Source of the DNA: Pontibacter amylolyticus
GTDB taxonomy: Bacteria > Bacteroidota > Bacteroidia > Cytophagales > Hymenobacteraceae
DNA length: 64,000 nucleotides
Assembly (NCBI RefSeq): GCF_014638845.1
Contig: NZ_BMFP01000005.1
Location: 218,316-282,315, forward strand
Reading direction: 5' to 3'
Shown: positions 35,277-44,674 of the stretch, piece by piece
Layout: each line of letters opens with the position of its first letter
Numbering within the stretch: position 1 is the first letter of the stretch
Translations under genes and position numbers: made by a program
The notes under the pieces: model-generated
The model's database searches: none
What the model was told of the DNA's origin: nothing
The model's input: the letters and a program-made list of their open reading frames with translations, nothing else

Positions 35277-37688
35277 ATGCGCACTCTACTCTCTATCTTA
35301 TTTCTACTGGGCAGCCTGCAACATACACTGGCGCAGACCTATACTATTTCCGGTACTATCCTGAATGCCAGCACCAGAGCAGCCGCTCCGGAGGCAGAAG
35401 TACTGCTGGTTAACAACGGCAGCATCACAAAAGCCGATGCCAGGGGCAACTTCCAGATTAAGGATCTTCCGGCCGGTACTTATACCTTGACCGCCTACAG
35501 CATCGGACTGGGCAGCCAGACGCAGCAGGTTACGATCAGTGACGACGATGTCACTTTGCGATTTGAGTTAAAGCCGCTGGAGGGAAAGCTGCGGGAGGTA
35601 AACGTAAAAGGAGAGCGGGAGAAGACCTTTGGCATCACCCGCCTCAACTCTGTGGAAGGTACCGCCATTTATGAGGGAAAGAAGAGCGAGGTCGTAATAC
35701 TCAATGACATCATTGCCAACAAAGCCACCAACAACAGCCGCCAGGTGTTTGCCAAGGTGGCCGGTCTCAACATCTGGGAAAGCGACGGGGCTGGCCTGCA
35801 GCTAGGTATAGGCGGACGTGGCCTGAGTCCGAACCGCACCTCCAACTTCAACACTCGCCAGAACGGCTACGACATTTCGGCTGATGCCCTGGGCTACCCA
35901 GAGAGTTACTATACCCCACCCACCGAGGCGTTGGACCGCATTGAGGTAGTGCGCGGCGCGGCCTCCCTGCAGTACGGCACGCAGTTCGGTGGCATGATCA
36001 ACTTTGTGATGAAAGAGGGGCCGGAAGACAAACCCTTTGAACTGACCAGCCGCCAGACAGCAGGCTCCTGGGGTTTCCTGAACACCTTCAACAGCGTGGG
36101 CGGCACCAAAGGAAAGTTTCACTACTACGGCTTCTACCAGTACAAACGCGGTGACGGCTGGCGCGAAAACTCGGGCTTTGACGCCCACACCGCCTTCGGT
36201 TCCGTGCACTACAAACCGAACAGCAGGCTGGAGCTGGGCCTCAACTATACCTACATGGACTACCTGGCACAGCAACCGGGCGGTCTGACAGATGCAGCCT
36301 TCAACCAGAATGCGCGCCAGTCGGTGCGTGACCGCAACTGGTTTAAAGTGAAATGGAACCTGCTGGCACTGACCATGGACTACCGCTTGAGCGAGCGCAC
36401 GAAGATCAATGTGCGCAACTTCGGCCTGCTGGCACAGCGCGACGCCCTGGGTTTCATGGGCAAAGTCAATCGTCCGGACGACCCCACACAACCCCGTCTG
36501 CTGCTGCAAGACCAGTTTAACAACTTCGGCAATGAGACACGCCTGATTCACCGCTATGACCTGGGCAAAACTTTCTCTACTTTACTGGTAGGAGCCCGCT
36601 ACTACCGTGGCCTCACCGACCAACAGCAAGGTGACGGCTCTATCGGCTCAGACGCCGACTTCCGGTTTTACTCTGAAACCGGTGCCCCCAATGCCTCCAG
36701 CTACGATTACCTAAGCCGCAACGCAGCCCTGTTTGCCGAGAACATCTTTAACATCACCTCGAAGTTCAGTGTAACGCCAGGTATACGCTACGAGTGGATC
36801 AACACCAATGCCAAAGGAAGCTACCGCAACGTGATGGCTGACCAGGCGGGCAATATCATCTATGATGCCGAAGTGCCGGAGGAGCGCAAGAACTCGCGCA
36901 ATGTGCTACTGCTGGGCGTCGGCCTGAGCTATAAACCTACGGAGCAGATGGAGGTATACGGCAACTTTTCGCAGAACTACCGGGCCATCAACTTCAACGA
37001 CATGCGTGTGATCAACCCGAACCAGTTTGTGGACCAGAACCTGAAAGACGAGTCCGGTTACAGCGCCGACCTGGGCTTCAGAGGCAATGTAAGCGGGGTT
37101 TTGAACTACGATGCCAGCATCTTCTACCTGGCTTACCAGGACCGCATCAACTTCCAGAGTATTCCGGGTACCACCAACCGCATCCGGACCAATGTGGGTG
37201 ACTCACGCAACCTCGGGCTGGAGACCTTTGTAGAGGCGGACCTGCTCAAGCTATACTATGGCAAAGATCATCCGACCAGCCTTTCCGCGTTTTCCAATAT
37301 CACATTTGTCAACACCAGGTATAGCAGCCAGCTAGCAGACATTGATGGGAAAGAAGTAGAACTGGCTCCGGCTGTTATCGCCAAGGTGGGCCTTTCTTTT
37401 AAGCGTAACAATTTTAAATTAGCTTACCAGTATGCCTACACGGCAGAGCAGTATACCGATGCGCCAAACTCTGTGCTGGAGCCGACTGCTGTGGTGGGTG
37501 TGATTCCTGCTTATTGGGTAATGGATCTCTCAGGCAGCTATACCTACAAACGCTTCACATTGGAGTCCGGTATAAACAACCTGACTGACAACCGCTACTT
37601 CACGCGCCGTGCCACAGGTTATCCCGGGCCGGGCATCATCCCATCAGATGCCCGTAATTATTACGTAACGCTGCAGTTCCAGCTGTAG
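35277..37688 (+). CDS. FecA-like TonB-dependent iron receptor
   Basis: The 803-residue protein has a signal peptide (cleavage after TLAQ), a carboxypeptidase-regulatory-like domain (about residues 22-105), a plug (GIGGRGLSPNRTSNFNTRQN in the ferric citrate receptor style, VVRGAASLQYGTQFGG) and a 22-strand type barrel ending VTLQFQL. It should import a ferric chelate with TonB-ExbBD energy. As the last gene of the DUF4856-imelysin-HTTM operon it supports an iron-uptake role for the whole set. Confidence 0.93.
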   Translation: MRTLLSILFLLGSLQHTLAQTYTISGTILNASTRAAAPEAEVLLVNNGSITKADARGNFQIKDLPAGTYTLTAYSIGLGSQTQQVTISDDDVTLRFELKPLEGKLREVNVKGEREKTFGITRLNSVEGTAIYEGKKSEVVILNDIIANKATNNSRQVFAKVAGLNIWESDGAGLQLGIGGRGLSPNRTSNFNTRQNGYDISADALGYPESYYTPPTEALDRIEVVRGAASLQYGTQFGGMINFVMKEGPEDKPFELTSRQTAGSWGFLNTFNSVGGTKGKFHYYGFYQYKRGDGWRENSGFDAHTAFGSVHYKPNSRLELGLNYTYMDYLAQQPGGLTDAAFNQNARQSVRDRNWFKVKWNLLALTMDYRLSERTKINVRNFGLLAQRDALGFMGKVNRPDDPTQPRLLLQDQFNNFGNETRLIHRYDLGKTFSTLLVGARYYRGLTDQQQGDGSIGSDADFRFYSETGAPNASSYDYLSRNAALFAENIFNITSKFSVTPGIRYEWINTNAKGSYRNVMADQAGNIIYDAEVPEERKNSRNVLLLGVGLSYKPTEQMEVYGNFSQNYRAINFNDMRVINPNQFVDQNLKDESGYSADLGFRGNVSGVLNYDASIFYLAYQDRINFQSIPGTTNRIRTNVGDSRNLGLETFVEADLLKLYYGKDHPTSLSAFSNITFVNTRYSSQLADIDGKEVELAPAVIAKVGLSFKRNNFKLAYQYAYTAEQYTDAPNSVLEPTAVVGVIPAYWVMDLSGSYTYKRFTLESGINNLTDNRYFTRRATGYPGPGIIPSDARNYYVTLQFQL

Positions 37689-37732
37689 AAGTTACCCTCT
37701 TAAAATGTCAACATACAAAATTCTGAATCAGA

Positions 37733-37954
37733 CTACGGCACCGGGTCATACCCGCTCCCACCCCACGGATGGCAGCGCCCGATCCGCTTGAGCGCCATCC
37801 AACCGCCTTTGAAAGGGCCATACTTGTTCACCGCTCCCACAGCGTAGGTCGAGCAGGATGGGGTATAGCGGCAGGTGGCGGGCTTCAGGGGCGAGATCAT
37901 GTTGCGGTATACCCAGAGAAGCGCGAGCAGTAGTTTTTTGAAAAGCCAGGTCAT
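37733..37954 (-). CDS. yidD: membrane protein insertion efficiency factor YidD
   Basis: The 73-residue protein has an N-terminal amphipathic/hydrophobic helix and the YidD signature [20 protein letters not shown], then [22 protein letters not shown] and [14 protein letters not shown]. The conserved Cys residues are all present. It helps YidC-dependent membrane protein insertion. It is convergent with the receptor gene and divergent from the S46 peptidase gene. Confidence 0.95.
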   Translation of the reverse strand: MTWLFKKLLLALLWVYRNMISPLKPATCRYTPSCSTYAVGAVNKYGPFKGGWMALKRIGRCHPWGGSGYDPVP

Positions 37955-38013
37955 GGTACGGTTTTGCTGTGTTTTAATTTACCGAACAACTGTTAGCAAA
38001 TGCATTTTTTAGG

Positions 38014-38021
38014 TAAATTTG
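38014..38021 (+). promoter_or_regulatory. -7 element of the S46 peptidase gene
   Basis: TAAATTTG matches TAnnTTTG and lies 30 bases before the ATG. No good -33 TTTG is found at the expected distance. Confidence 0.4.
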
Positions 38022-38051
38022 TCACAGTTTAACTAATCTAAACAAAATTTC

Positions 38052-40379
38052 ATGTTAAAGAGAATCCTTTCACTCCTTCTTTTAGTCTCGCTTTGCGTGC
38101 CCTTCGCAAAAGCCGACGAAGGCATGTGGCTGCCGATGCTGATCAAGCGCCTCAACCACGCAGACATGCAGAAAAAAGGCCTGCAGCTGACTGCCGAAGA
38201 AATCTACAATGTGAACAACTCCAGCCTGAAAGACGCCATCGTGCAGTTCGGCGGCTTCTGTACGGGTGAGTTCATCTCGGCTGAAGGCCTCTTGCTGACG
38301 AACCACCACTGCGGTTACGGCCAGATACAGTCGCACTCCACTCCTGAGAAAGACTACCTGACTAACGGCTTCTGGGCCGCGGATCGCAAGCAGGAGCTTC
38401 CAAACGAAGGCCTGTTCGTGGACATCCTGGTGCGCATGGACGACGTGACAGCAAAAGTGCTGGAAGGTATCGACAAAAACACACCGGAGAAAGAGCGTCT
38501 GCAGCTTGCTTCGCAGCGTGCGCAGGCCATTGCCAAAGAAGCCAGTGAAAATGACCGCTACGTATCTTATGTGCGCGATTTCTTCAACGGCAACGAATAC
38601 TACCTGTTCGTGTATGAGCGCTTCACAGACGTGCGTCTGGTAGGCACACCTCCATCTGCCGTAGGCAAGTTCGGTGGCGACACCGACAACTGGATGTGGC
38701 CACGCCACACCGGCGACTTCGCCATGTTCCGCGTATACATGGCGCCGGACGGCAAGCCAGCCAATTATGCTGCCACCAACGTGCCTTACAAGCCTAAGCA
38801 CCACCTGCCTATCAACATTGGTGGTGTGGAGCAGGACGACTTCGCGATGGTATTCGGTTTCCCGGGCCGCACCAAGCGTTTCATGACCTCCGAAGGCCTA
38901 AAACTGGACGTGAACCAGCTGAACGAGTCCCGCATTAAGCTGCGCGAGCAGAAGCTCGACATCTGGAAAGAAGAGATGGACAAGAGCGATGCCGTGCGCA
39001 TTCAGTACGCCTCGAAGCATGCCTCTACCGCCAACTACTACAAATACTCGATCGGTCAGAATGAAGGCATCAAGCGCATGAAGACCGTGGAAGGCAAGCA
39101 GGCTGACGAGAAGAAATTCCAGGCCTGGGCCGATGCCAATCCAGAGCGCAAAGCCCTTTACGGCTCTTCATTGAAAGAAATGAACGAGGCTTATGCTGAG
39201 ATTGAGAAGTACAACCTGGCCAGCGTATACCTGAACGAAGCGGTGCTGGGCACGGAAGCGCTTCTGTTCGCATACCGTATGTCAGCCCTTAATAATGCGC
39301 TGAAGGCTGGCAACGCCGAAGCTGCTAAGAAAGCTGCGGAAGACCTGAAGCCAAGAGCGGAAGCCTTCTTCAAAGACTACTACATGCCGGCAGACAAAAA
39401 AGTATTTGCCGCCATGATGAAAGCCTACCACCAAGACATCGCCAAAGACCAGCAGCCGGACGCTTTCAAGCAACTGGTAGCCAAGTACAAAGGCGACTTC
39501 AACAAAATGGCCGACTATGTGTATGGCAACTCGTTTGTGGTGAACAAGCAGAAGACAGAGCAATTCCTGAACAACCCAACTCAGAAGCAACTGGCTAATG
39601 ATCCGGCATTCGCTTTGGTGAACTCCATTATCGAGCACTACCAGGCAAACATCTCTCCTAAACTTGCTGAGAGCAACGCGAAGCTGGCCCGTGCGAACCG
39701 CCTATACACAGCTGGTCTGCGTGAGATGAACCCGGACAAGGTATACTACCCGGATGCAAACTCAACCATCCGCCTGAGCTATGGTTCTGTGAAGAATTAC
39801 AAGCCTGCTGATGGCGTGACCTACGACGTGATCACGACGCTGGAAGGTGTGATGCAGAAGGAAGACCCAAGCAACGAAGAGTTCATCGTGCCTGCTAAAC
39901 TGAAGCAACTGTACGAAGCGAAAGACTATGGCCGCTATGCCAACAAGGACGGCGAGCTGATCGTGAACTTCATCACCGACAACGACATCACAGGTGGTAA
40001 CTCAGGTTCTCCGGTGATCAACGGCAACGGTGAGCTGATCGGCCTGGCCTTCGACGGCAACTGGGAAGCCATGACAGGTGACCTCGTGTACGATCCGGAC
40101 TACAAGCGTTGCATCAACGTGAGCGCCAACTACGTGCTGTTCATGGTGGACAAATACGCCGGCGCCACTAACCTGATCAACGAGATGACCATAGTCGACA
40201 CCAACAGCCCAGGCCCTGCCGAAGCTGGCGCTGCGACCGCTGCCACTGCGGACAACGCAACTGAGTTGCTGGATGCTGCCGTGGAGCAGGCAGAAGCTGA
40301 ACTGGCAGCTGGCAAGAAGTCAGTGAAGATCCAGAAGAAAGACGGCAAGAGAAGAGCAAAAGTAGAGGTAAAAAACTAA
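38052..40379 (+). CDS. S46 family dipeptidyl-peptidase (DPP7-like)
   Basis: The 775-residue periplasmic serine peptidase removes dipeptides from N-termini. After a signal peptide (cleavage near AKADE) the chymotrypsin-like part has catalytic His in LLTNHHCGYGQ (His85/86) and Ser651 in TGGNSGSPVING. Eighteen residues after the Ser, Gly669 (LAFDGNWE) occupies the S1-specificity position: Gly marks DPP7, Arg marks DPP11, so hydrophobic or broad P1 preference is expected. An extra Ala/Glu/Lys-rich tail of about 60 residues follows the usual end. Promoter element and terminator frame it as a single transcript. It provides dipeptides from proteins for growth. Confidence 0.93.
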   Translation: MLKRILSLLLLVSLCVPFAKADEGMWLPMLIKRLNHADMQKKGLQLTAEEIYNVNNSSLKDAIVQFGGFCTGEFISAEGLLLTNHHCGYGQIQSHSTPEKDYLTNGFWAADRKQELPNEGLFVDILVRMDDVTAKVLEGIDKNTPEKERLQLASQRAQAIAKEASENDRYVSYVRDFFNGNEYYLFVYERFTDVRLVGTPPSAVGKFGGDTDNWMWPRHTGDFAMFRVYMAPDGKPANYAATNVPYKPKHHLPINIGGVEQDDFAMVFGFPGRTKRFMTSEGLKLDVNQLNESRIKLREQKLDIWKEEMDKSDAVRIQYASKHASTANYYKYSIGQNEGIKRMKTVEGKQADEKKFQAWADANPERKALYGSSLKEMNEAYAEIEKYNLASVYLNEAVLGTEALLFAYRMSALNNALKAGNAEAAKKAAEDLKPRAEAFFKDYYMPADKKVFAAMMKAYHQDIAKDQQPDAFKQLVAKYKGDFNKMADYVYGNSFVVNKQKTEQFLNNPTQKQLANDPAFALVNSIIEHYQANISPKLAESNAKLARANRLYTAGLREMNPDKVYYPDANSTIRLSYGSVKNYKPADGVTYDVITTLEGVMQKEDPSNEEFIVPAKLKQLYEAKDYGRYANKDGELIVNFITDNDITGGNSGSPVINGNGELIGLAFDGNWEAMTGDLVYDPDYKRCINVSANYVLFMVDKYAGATNLINEMTIVDTNSPGPAEAGAATAATADNATELLDAAVEQAEAELAAGKKSVKIQKKDGKRRAKVEVKN

Positions 40380-40401
40380 GCTGGAGCTTAATGCCAATAG
40401 C

Positions 40402-40434
40402 AAAGGCGCTGGGGAAATTCCTCAGCGCCTTTTT
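40402..40434 (+). terminator. hairpin terminator of the S46 peptidase gene
   Basis: AAAGGCGCTG (40402-40411) pairs with CAGCGCCTTT (40423-40432), with further GGAA/TTCC pairing inside and a T tract after. Confidence 0.85.
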
Positions 40435-40825
40435 GTTTTGTCTGAATCTTTAGATAGGGACCTGCCCAAAGGTTTGACAGGATTCTTGGATTTTCAGAAT
40501 CGATATGTGCTTGGAGGGAAAAATCACCACTCACGACCATCGCCTTCAGGTTATTATGTCATTTCGACCCTTGGGAGAAATCCGAAGCCGTGTATAAACC
40601 TTGAAGTAACCTTAAAGCTCTTTCGGATCTCCAGATCCGAAAGCAGACTGGTGGGGATGTCCACATCCCTGTGTATACCAGAATCGTTCCCCTCTACTAT
40701 TTGTCATCCTGTAAGGATCTTAGTTGCAAGTGGCATAAGCTTAACTCCCGAGGGATAGCCCTCTTCCTGATTTCGATATCCTGATCGACACAAATACAAC
40801 CCTCCTTCTAGCCCCTCGTACATAG
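40435..40825. repeat. intergenic stretch with interspersed-repeat-like blocks
   Basis: No gene is supported. Blocks such as TGTCATCCTG followed by an AGGATCTT-like word (40703-40721), CAGGATTCTTGGATTTTCAG and TCATTTCGACCCTTGGGAG resemble the blocks at 63480-63640. They look like short intergenic repeats found through many Bacteroidota genomes. A 106-codon open frame over this region is probably chance. Confidence 0.5.
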
Positions 40826-40933
40826 CACTTTAGCTATAAAAAACGACCGGATGGGATAACGCTACTTCTACGAAACAAACTTATTTTCTCGCTTCTATAC
40901 CTTCTGCCTTGCCTCGCAAAGGCGCAGGCCGAT

Positions 40934-41683
40934 GTGCCTGTGGGTGCAAGGGCCGCTGCGCTGGGCAATGCCTCTGTCACGTTGCCCGACCTTTGGGCGC
41001 TCAACAACAACGTGGCAGGTATAGCCAGCCTGGAGAAAGCGCAAGTGGGTGCCTATGCTGAAAATCGTTTTGGCGTCCGGGCATTTTCCACTATGGCGTT
41101 ACTGGCGGTATACCCCACTGCCAGGTATGGCAATTACGGATTGAGCTTGAGTCGCTTCGGCGATGAGTTGTTCAGTCAGCAGCACGTGGGGTTAGGTATA
41201 GGTCACAAACTCGGGCAGTTCAGCCTGGGCGGTAAAGTGGATCTGTGGCAGGTGGCGGCAGAAGGGTACGGCAGTCGCAAGGCGGTGGCGCTGTCGGTGG
41301 GCGGTCAGGCGGAGATAGTGCCAGGCTTCTTCTTTGGCGCTTATGCCTATAACATCAACCAGGCCAAGCTAGCCACCTTCGACGATGAGCGGCTGCCAAC
41401 CATTATGAAAGCCGGGCTCGGCTACCGGCCTTACCAGAAACTTCTCCTACTGGCCGAAACCGAAAAGCACATCAGTTACCCGGCCAACTTTAAGGCAGGT
41501 ATAGAATACCAGCTATTGCAGGAAAAAGTGGCCCTGCGCTCCGGTTTCAGCACACTCACCAACCGCGCTACCTTCGGGCTTGGTTTCCGGGCAAGGCAAC
41601 TCTTTGCCGACTACGCCTTCGGCTCCACCACCTTGCTGGGCCAAAGCCATCATTTGTCGCTTTCCTATACCTTCCCAAAGTGA
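40934..41683 (+). CDS. PorV/PorQ-like outer-membrane beta-barrel protein, normal start codon missing
   Basis: From the first usual start (GTG 40934) the product has 249 residues beginning VPVGARAAALGNASVTLPDLWALNNN in shortened view, the N-terminal motif of mature PorV/PorQ-type barrels. The same frame extends upstream to 40826 and there encodes a typical signal peptide (LLLRNKLIFSLLYLLPCLAKAQA in outline, ending at AQA), but no ATG, GTG or TTG precedes it. ATA at 40856-40858 stands where an ATG would be expected. Either ATA is used or the start was lost. The next gene begins six bases after the stop, so both are in one operon. Confidence 0.75.
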   Translation: MPVGARAAALGNASVTLPDLWALNNNVAGIASLEKAQVGAYAENRFGVRAFSTMALLAVYPTARYGNYGLSLSRFGDELFSQQHVGLGIGHKLGQFSLGGKVDLWQVAAEGYGSRKAVALSVGGQAEIVPGFFFGAYAYNINQAKLATFDDERLPTIMKAGLGYRPYQKLLLLAETEKHISYPANFKAGIEYQLLQEKVALRSGFSTLTNRATFGLGFRARQLFADYAFGSTTLLGQSHHLSLSYTFPK

Positions 41684-41689
41684 CGTTAT

Positions 41690-43939
41690 ATGAAGCAAGG
41701 TATAGCGACAGACTTCAGGTATAATATGCATCGCTTGCACCTGCGGCTTGCTAGCGGAATGAAATGGATAGCTACAGTTCCTGGAGATGGCCTTCAAGAT
41801 GAACCACGTATTCAAGCTGGTGTAAAACAAGGTATAGCAGCAAACTTTATTAAACGAAGTATAGCGACCTTCTTCCTGCTGCTTTGCTCTTGTCTGCCGC
41901 TGCAGGGACAGGACTATCCGCGCCAGACCTTCGACTTCGACCTGTTTGTGCAGGAGCTTTTCGCGCAGCAGGAAGATGAGAACGTGCCTTACGAAGACTT
42001 CTACGAAACGCTTTTCCAGTACTTTCAGCGCCCCATCGACCTCAACCGCACCACGCCTGAGGAACTGGCCTCGCTCTACATCCTATCACGTCCGCAGATT
42101 GCCTCCTTCTTCCGGCACATCCGGGAAAACGGTCCGTTGCTGAGCATTTACGAGCTGCAGGCTATACCTGATTTCGACCTGATGACCATCTACAAGCTCG
42201 TCTATTTTGTGCGGGTTGACGATGCGGGCCTTAATGCCGACCAGCGTCCGCTCTGGCAGCGCATTGTGGGCGAAGACAACAATGCCTTGCTCCTGCGTTA
42301 CGAGCGCACCCTGCAGGAGCGCCGCGGCTATACCTCCGTCGACACCACCAGCCGTTCAACCACCCGCTACCTCGGCTCGCCAGACAAAGTACTCATGCGC
42401 TACCGCGTGAGCCACACCCGCGACTACAGCCTGGGCTTTACCGCCGAGAAGGACGCTGGCGAACAGTTCACCTGGGACCCCGGCACCCGCCGCTACGGCT
42501 TCGACTTTTACTCAGCGCACCTGCAGCTCTACAATAAAGGGAAGTTCAAGACGATTGCCCTCGGCGATTACCAACTGCAGTTCGGGCAGGGTTTGCTGCT
42601 CTCGTCTGGCTACACCGTTGGCAAGGGAAGCGAAACCATTACCACTGTGAGTCGGCCGAACGTAGGGATCAGGCCTTACAGTTCGGTGCTGGAGCACGCC
42701 TTTTACCGTGGTGCGGCGGCCACCTATACCTTGGGCCGTGTGGATGTGACGGGTTTTTACTCAAGTAAACGGGTAGATGCCAACCTGCAAGCGCAACTCG
42801 ACACGGTGGAAAATTTCGATGATTTCTTCACAGGTATACAGACCACTGGCTTCCACCGCACGCCCACCGAACTGGCCAACCGGAAACGGGTGCAGGAACA
42901 GATTGTCGGCGGCAACGCTACCTACCAAAATCGGAACCGCACCTTGCTGGCAGGTATAACGGCCATGGCGACCACCTACAGTTCGCCGATTCAGAAAGCG
43001 GGCCTGCCCTATCAGCGCTTCGAGTTTGGCGGCACGAGCAATTACAACCTTGGTACCCACTACGCCTATACCTGGCAGAACGTCTACCTGTTCGGCGAAA
43101 CAGCCCTCTCCAAAAGCGGCGGTCTTGGCACCGTCAACGGACTGACCGCCAACCTCTCCAACAAAGTGGAACTGGCCATGCTCTACCGCTATTACGCCCG
43201 CGATTTCCATACCTTCTATGGCAATGGCTTTGGCGAGGGCACCCGCAACATCAACGAACAGGGATTTTACACCGGAATCAAGATCAAGCCTTTCCCGAAG
43301 TGGGAGCTCACGGCTTACTACGACCGTTTTCGCTTTCCGTGGTTGCGCTACCGCGTGGATGCTCCTTCGCAGGGCGACGAGTACATGCTGCGGCTTTACT
43401 TCCGCCCCAATCGCCAGAGCTCACTCTACGCTCAGTTCCGCGCCGAGAGCAAGGGCCGCAACGTAGCAGACATCAGCACCAGCATCGACTACGTGGGGCA
43501 GGCGAACCGCAAGAACTACCTCTTGTATTATGAATTCACACCGACTCCCGTGGTCAACCTTCGCTCCCGGGTACAGTTCAGCAGTTTTGAGTTGGAGTCG
43601 CCGCAAACCACGGGGTACTTTATCTCGCAGGATATTAACTTCAATTTCAACAAAATCCGGCTGAGCACCCGCTACGCCATTTTTGACACCGACGACTACG
43701 AAACCCGCCAGTATGCTTTCGAGCGGGACGTGCTCTATGCCTTCTCTATACCTGCCTTCAGTGGCAGAGGCACGCGTACCTACGCCCTGTTGCAGTTCCG
43801 GCCGATGCGCCGCCTGGATGTGTGGGTGAAATACGCCCTGACGCACTATCGCGATCAACGCACCATTGGGTCAGGACTGGAGACAATCGAAGGGCCGAGA
43901 AGGTCGGATATCCGGGTGCAAACCAGGTATAGGTTTTAA
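41690..43939 (+). CDS. outer-membrane barrel protein with N-terminal helix-hairpin-helix domain
   Basis: The 749-residue frame has a hydrophobic export signal only at about residues 59-75 (ATFFLLLCSCLPLQGQ). The mature part begins with ComEA-like helix-hairpin-helix units (RPIDLNRTTPEELASLYILS, SIYELQAIPDFDLMTI) and continues as a large beta-barrel (ALGDYQLQFGQGLLLSSGYT). This fusion is common in Bacteroidota next to PorV/PorQ-like genes; function unknown, possibly DNA or peptide handling at the outer membrane. The first 58 codons look like a recent insertion with an internal repeat and may not be translated. The gene end overlaps sigZ by 4 bp, tail to tail. Confidence 0.82.
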   Translation: MKQGIATDFRYNMHRLHLRLASGMKWIATVPGDGLQDEPRIQAGVKQGIAANFIKRSIATFFLLLCSCLPLQGQDYPRQTFDFDLFVQELFAQQEDENVPYEDFYETLFQYFQRPIDLNRTTPEELASLYILSRPQIASFFRHIRENGPLLSIYELQAIPDFDLMTIYKLVYFVRVDDAGLNADQRPLWQRIVGEDNNALLLRYERTLQERRGYTSVDTTSRSTTRYLGSPDKVLMRYRVSHTRDYSLGFTAEKDAGEQFTWDPGTRRYGFDFYSAHLQLYNKGKFKTIALGDYQLQFGQGLLLSSGYTVGKGSETITTVSRPNVGIRPYSSVLEHAFYRGAAATYTLGRVDVTGFYSSKRVDANLQAQLDTVENFDDFFTGIQTTGFHRTPTELANRKRVQEQIVGGNATYQNRNRTLLAGITAMATTYSSPIQKAGLPYQRFEFGGTSNYNLGTHYAYTWQNVYLFGETALSKSGGLGTVNGLTANLSNKVELAMLYRYYARDFHTFYGNGFGEGTRNINEQGFYTGIKIKPFPKWELTAYYDRFRFPWLRYRVDAPSQGDEYMLRLYFRPNRQSSLYAQFRAESKGRNVADISTSIDYVGQANRKNYLLYYEFTPTPVVNLRSRVQFSSFELESPQTTGYFISQDINFNFNKIRLSTRYAIFDTDDYETRQYAFERDVLYAFSIPAFSGRGTRTYALLQFRPMRRLDVWVKYALTHYRDQRTIGSGLETIEGPRRSDIRVQTRYRF

Positions 43940-44574
43940 CTCTCGCTGCCCTTCAACTGTACCTGCAGCGGCCTGCAACTCTCTTTTGCAGCAGCACTCA
44001 CCAAAGCACCTTTCCGGTCGAGTTCCAGATGGCAGCATTCCAAAAACAGTGCTTTCAGTTTCTCCCGGCCACGCTGCACCCGCGACTTGGCTCCGGAGTA
44101 GGACATCCCCAATCGTTCGGCGATTTCTTTCTGGCTGATGCCTTCTATCTCGCTGAGGCGCAGCGGTTCGGCATACTCCGGGGGCAGCATGTTGATGAGT
44201 GGTAGCACGAGGTTTTCAGAATCCTGGTGCTCTGGGTCCTGCTGCAGTTTCTCTTCCAATTTACTTTCATCTTCTACCGGCAGATGACGGTCCTGCTCAC
44301 GGTAGTAATCATACACCGCGTTGCGGGCAATCTGGTAGAGCCATGCGTTTAGGTTGCGTACTTCCTGCAGCTGCTCGCAGTTTTTGTAGAGCTTCACATA
44401 GAGCTGCTGCAGTATATCGTTTGTCTCGTCACGGTCTTTTATCCGGTTTTGCACAAAACCTCTCAACCTGTTTTCGTATTCGAGGTAAATGGGCGCGACG
44501 GCGGCGCAGGTATCCACTGTGGTGATGGCAGTGTCAGCCGAACAGGTATGGCAGCTTTTGTTTTCCATGGCCAT
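43936..44574 (-). CDS. sigZ: RNA polymerase sigma factor SigZ
   Basis: The 212-residue protein is an ECF-type sigma factor. Region 2 covers about residues 30-95 (YENRLRGFVQNRIKDRDETNDILQQ in part, WLYQIARNAVYDYYR) and region 4 covers about 120-180 (LPPEYAEPLRLSEIEGISQK in part, IAERLGMSYSGAKSRVQRGREKL). The N-terminus has a short Cys/His-rich piece (SCHTCSADT) and the C-terminus has more Cys residues (LECCHLEL), which are usual in SigZ and might respond to thiol or metal state. No anti-sigma gene is adjacent. Start could also be the Met two codons in. Confidence 0.9.
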   Translation of the reverse strand: MAMENKSCHTCSADTAITTVDTCAAVAPIYLEYENRLRGFVQNRIKDRDETNDILQQLYVKLYKNCEQLQEVRNLNAWLYQIARNAVYDYYREQDRHLPVEDESKLEEKLQQDPEHQDSENLVLPLINMLPPEYAEPLRLSEIEGISQKEIAERLGMSYSGAKSRVQRGREKLKALFLECCHLELDRKGALVSAAAKESCRPLQVQLKGSES

Positions 44575-44674
44575 TGGTCTTTAACTGAAATAAATTAGCA
44601 AAACGGCACATTAATTTACGAAGAAAAACCTAAAACCAAGCTCGTATAAGCCTACTCGTTTTCAATCGAATATA

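Noticed and set aside
40438..40758. 106-codon open frame after the S46 peptidase gene
   Set aside because: It lies over interspersed-repeat-like blocks and has no protein-like pattern.
44199..44525. Plus-strand open frame opposite sigZ
   Set aside because: It is the shadow of the sigma-factor gene, with no domain.
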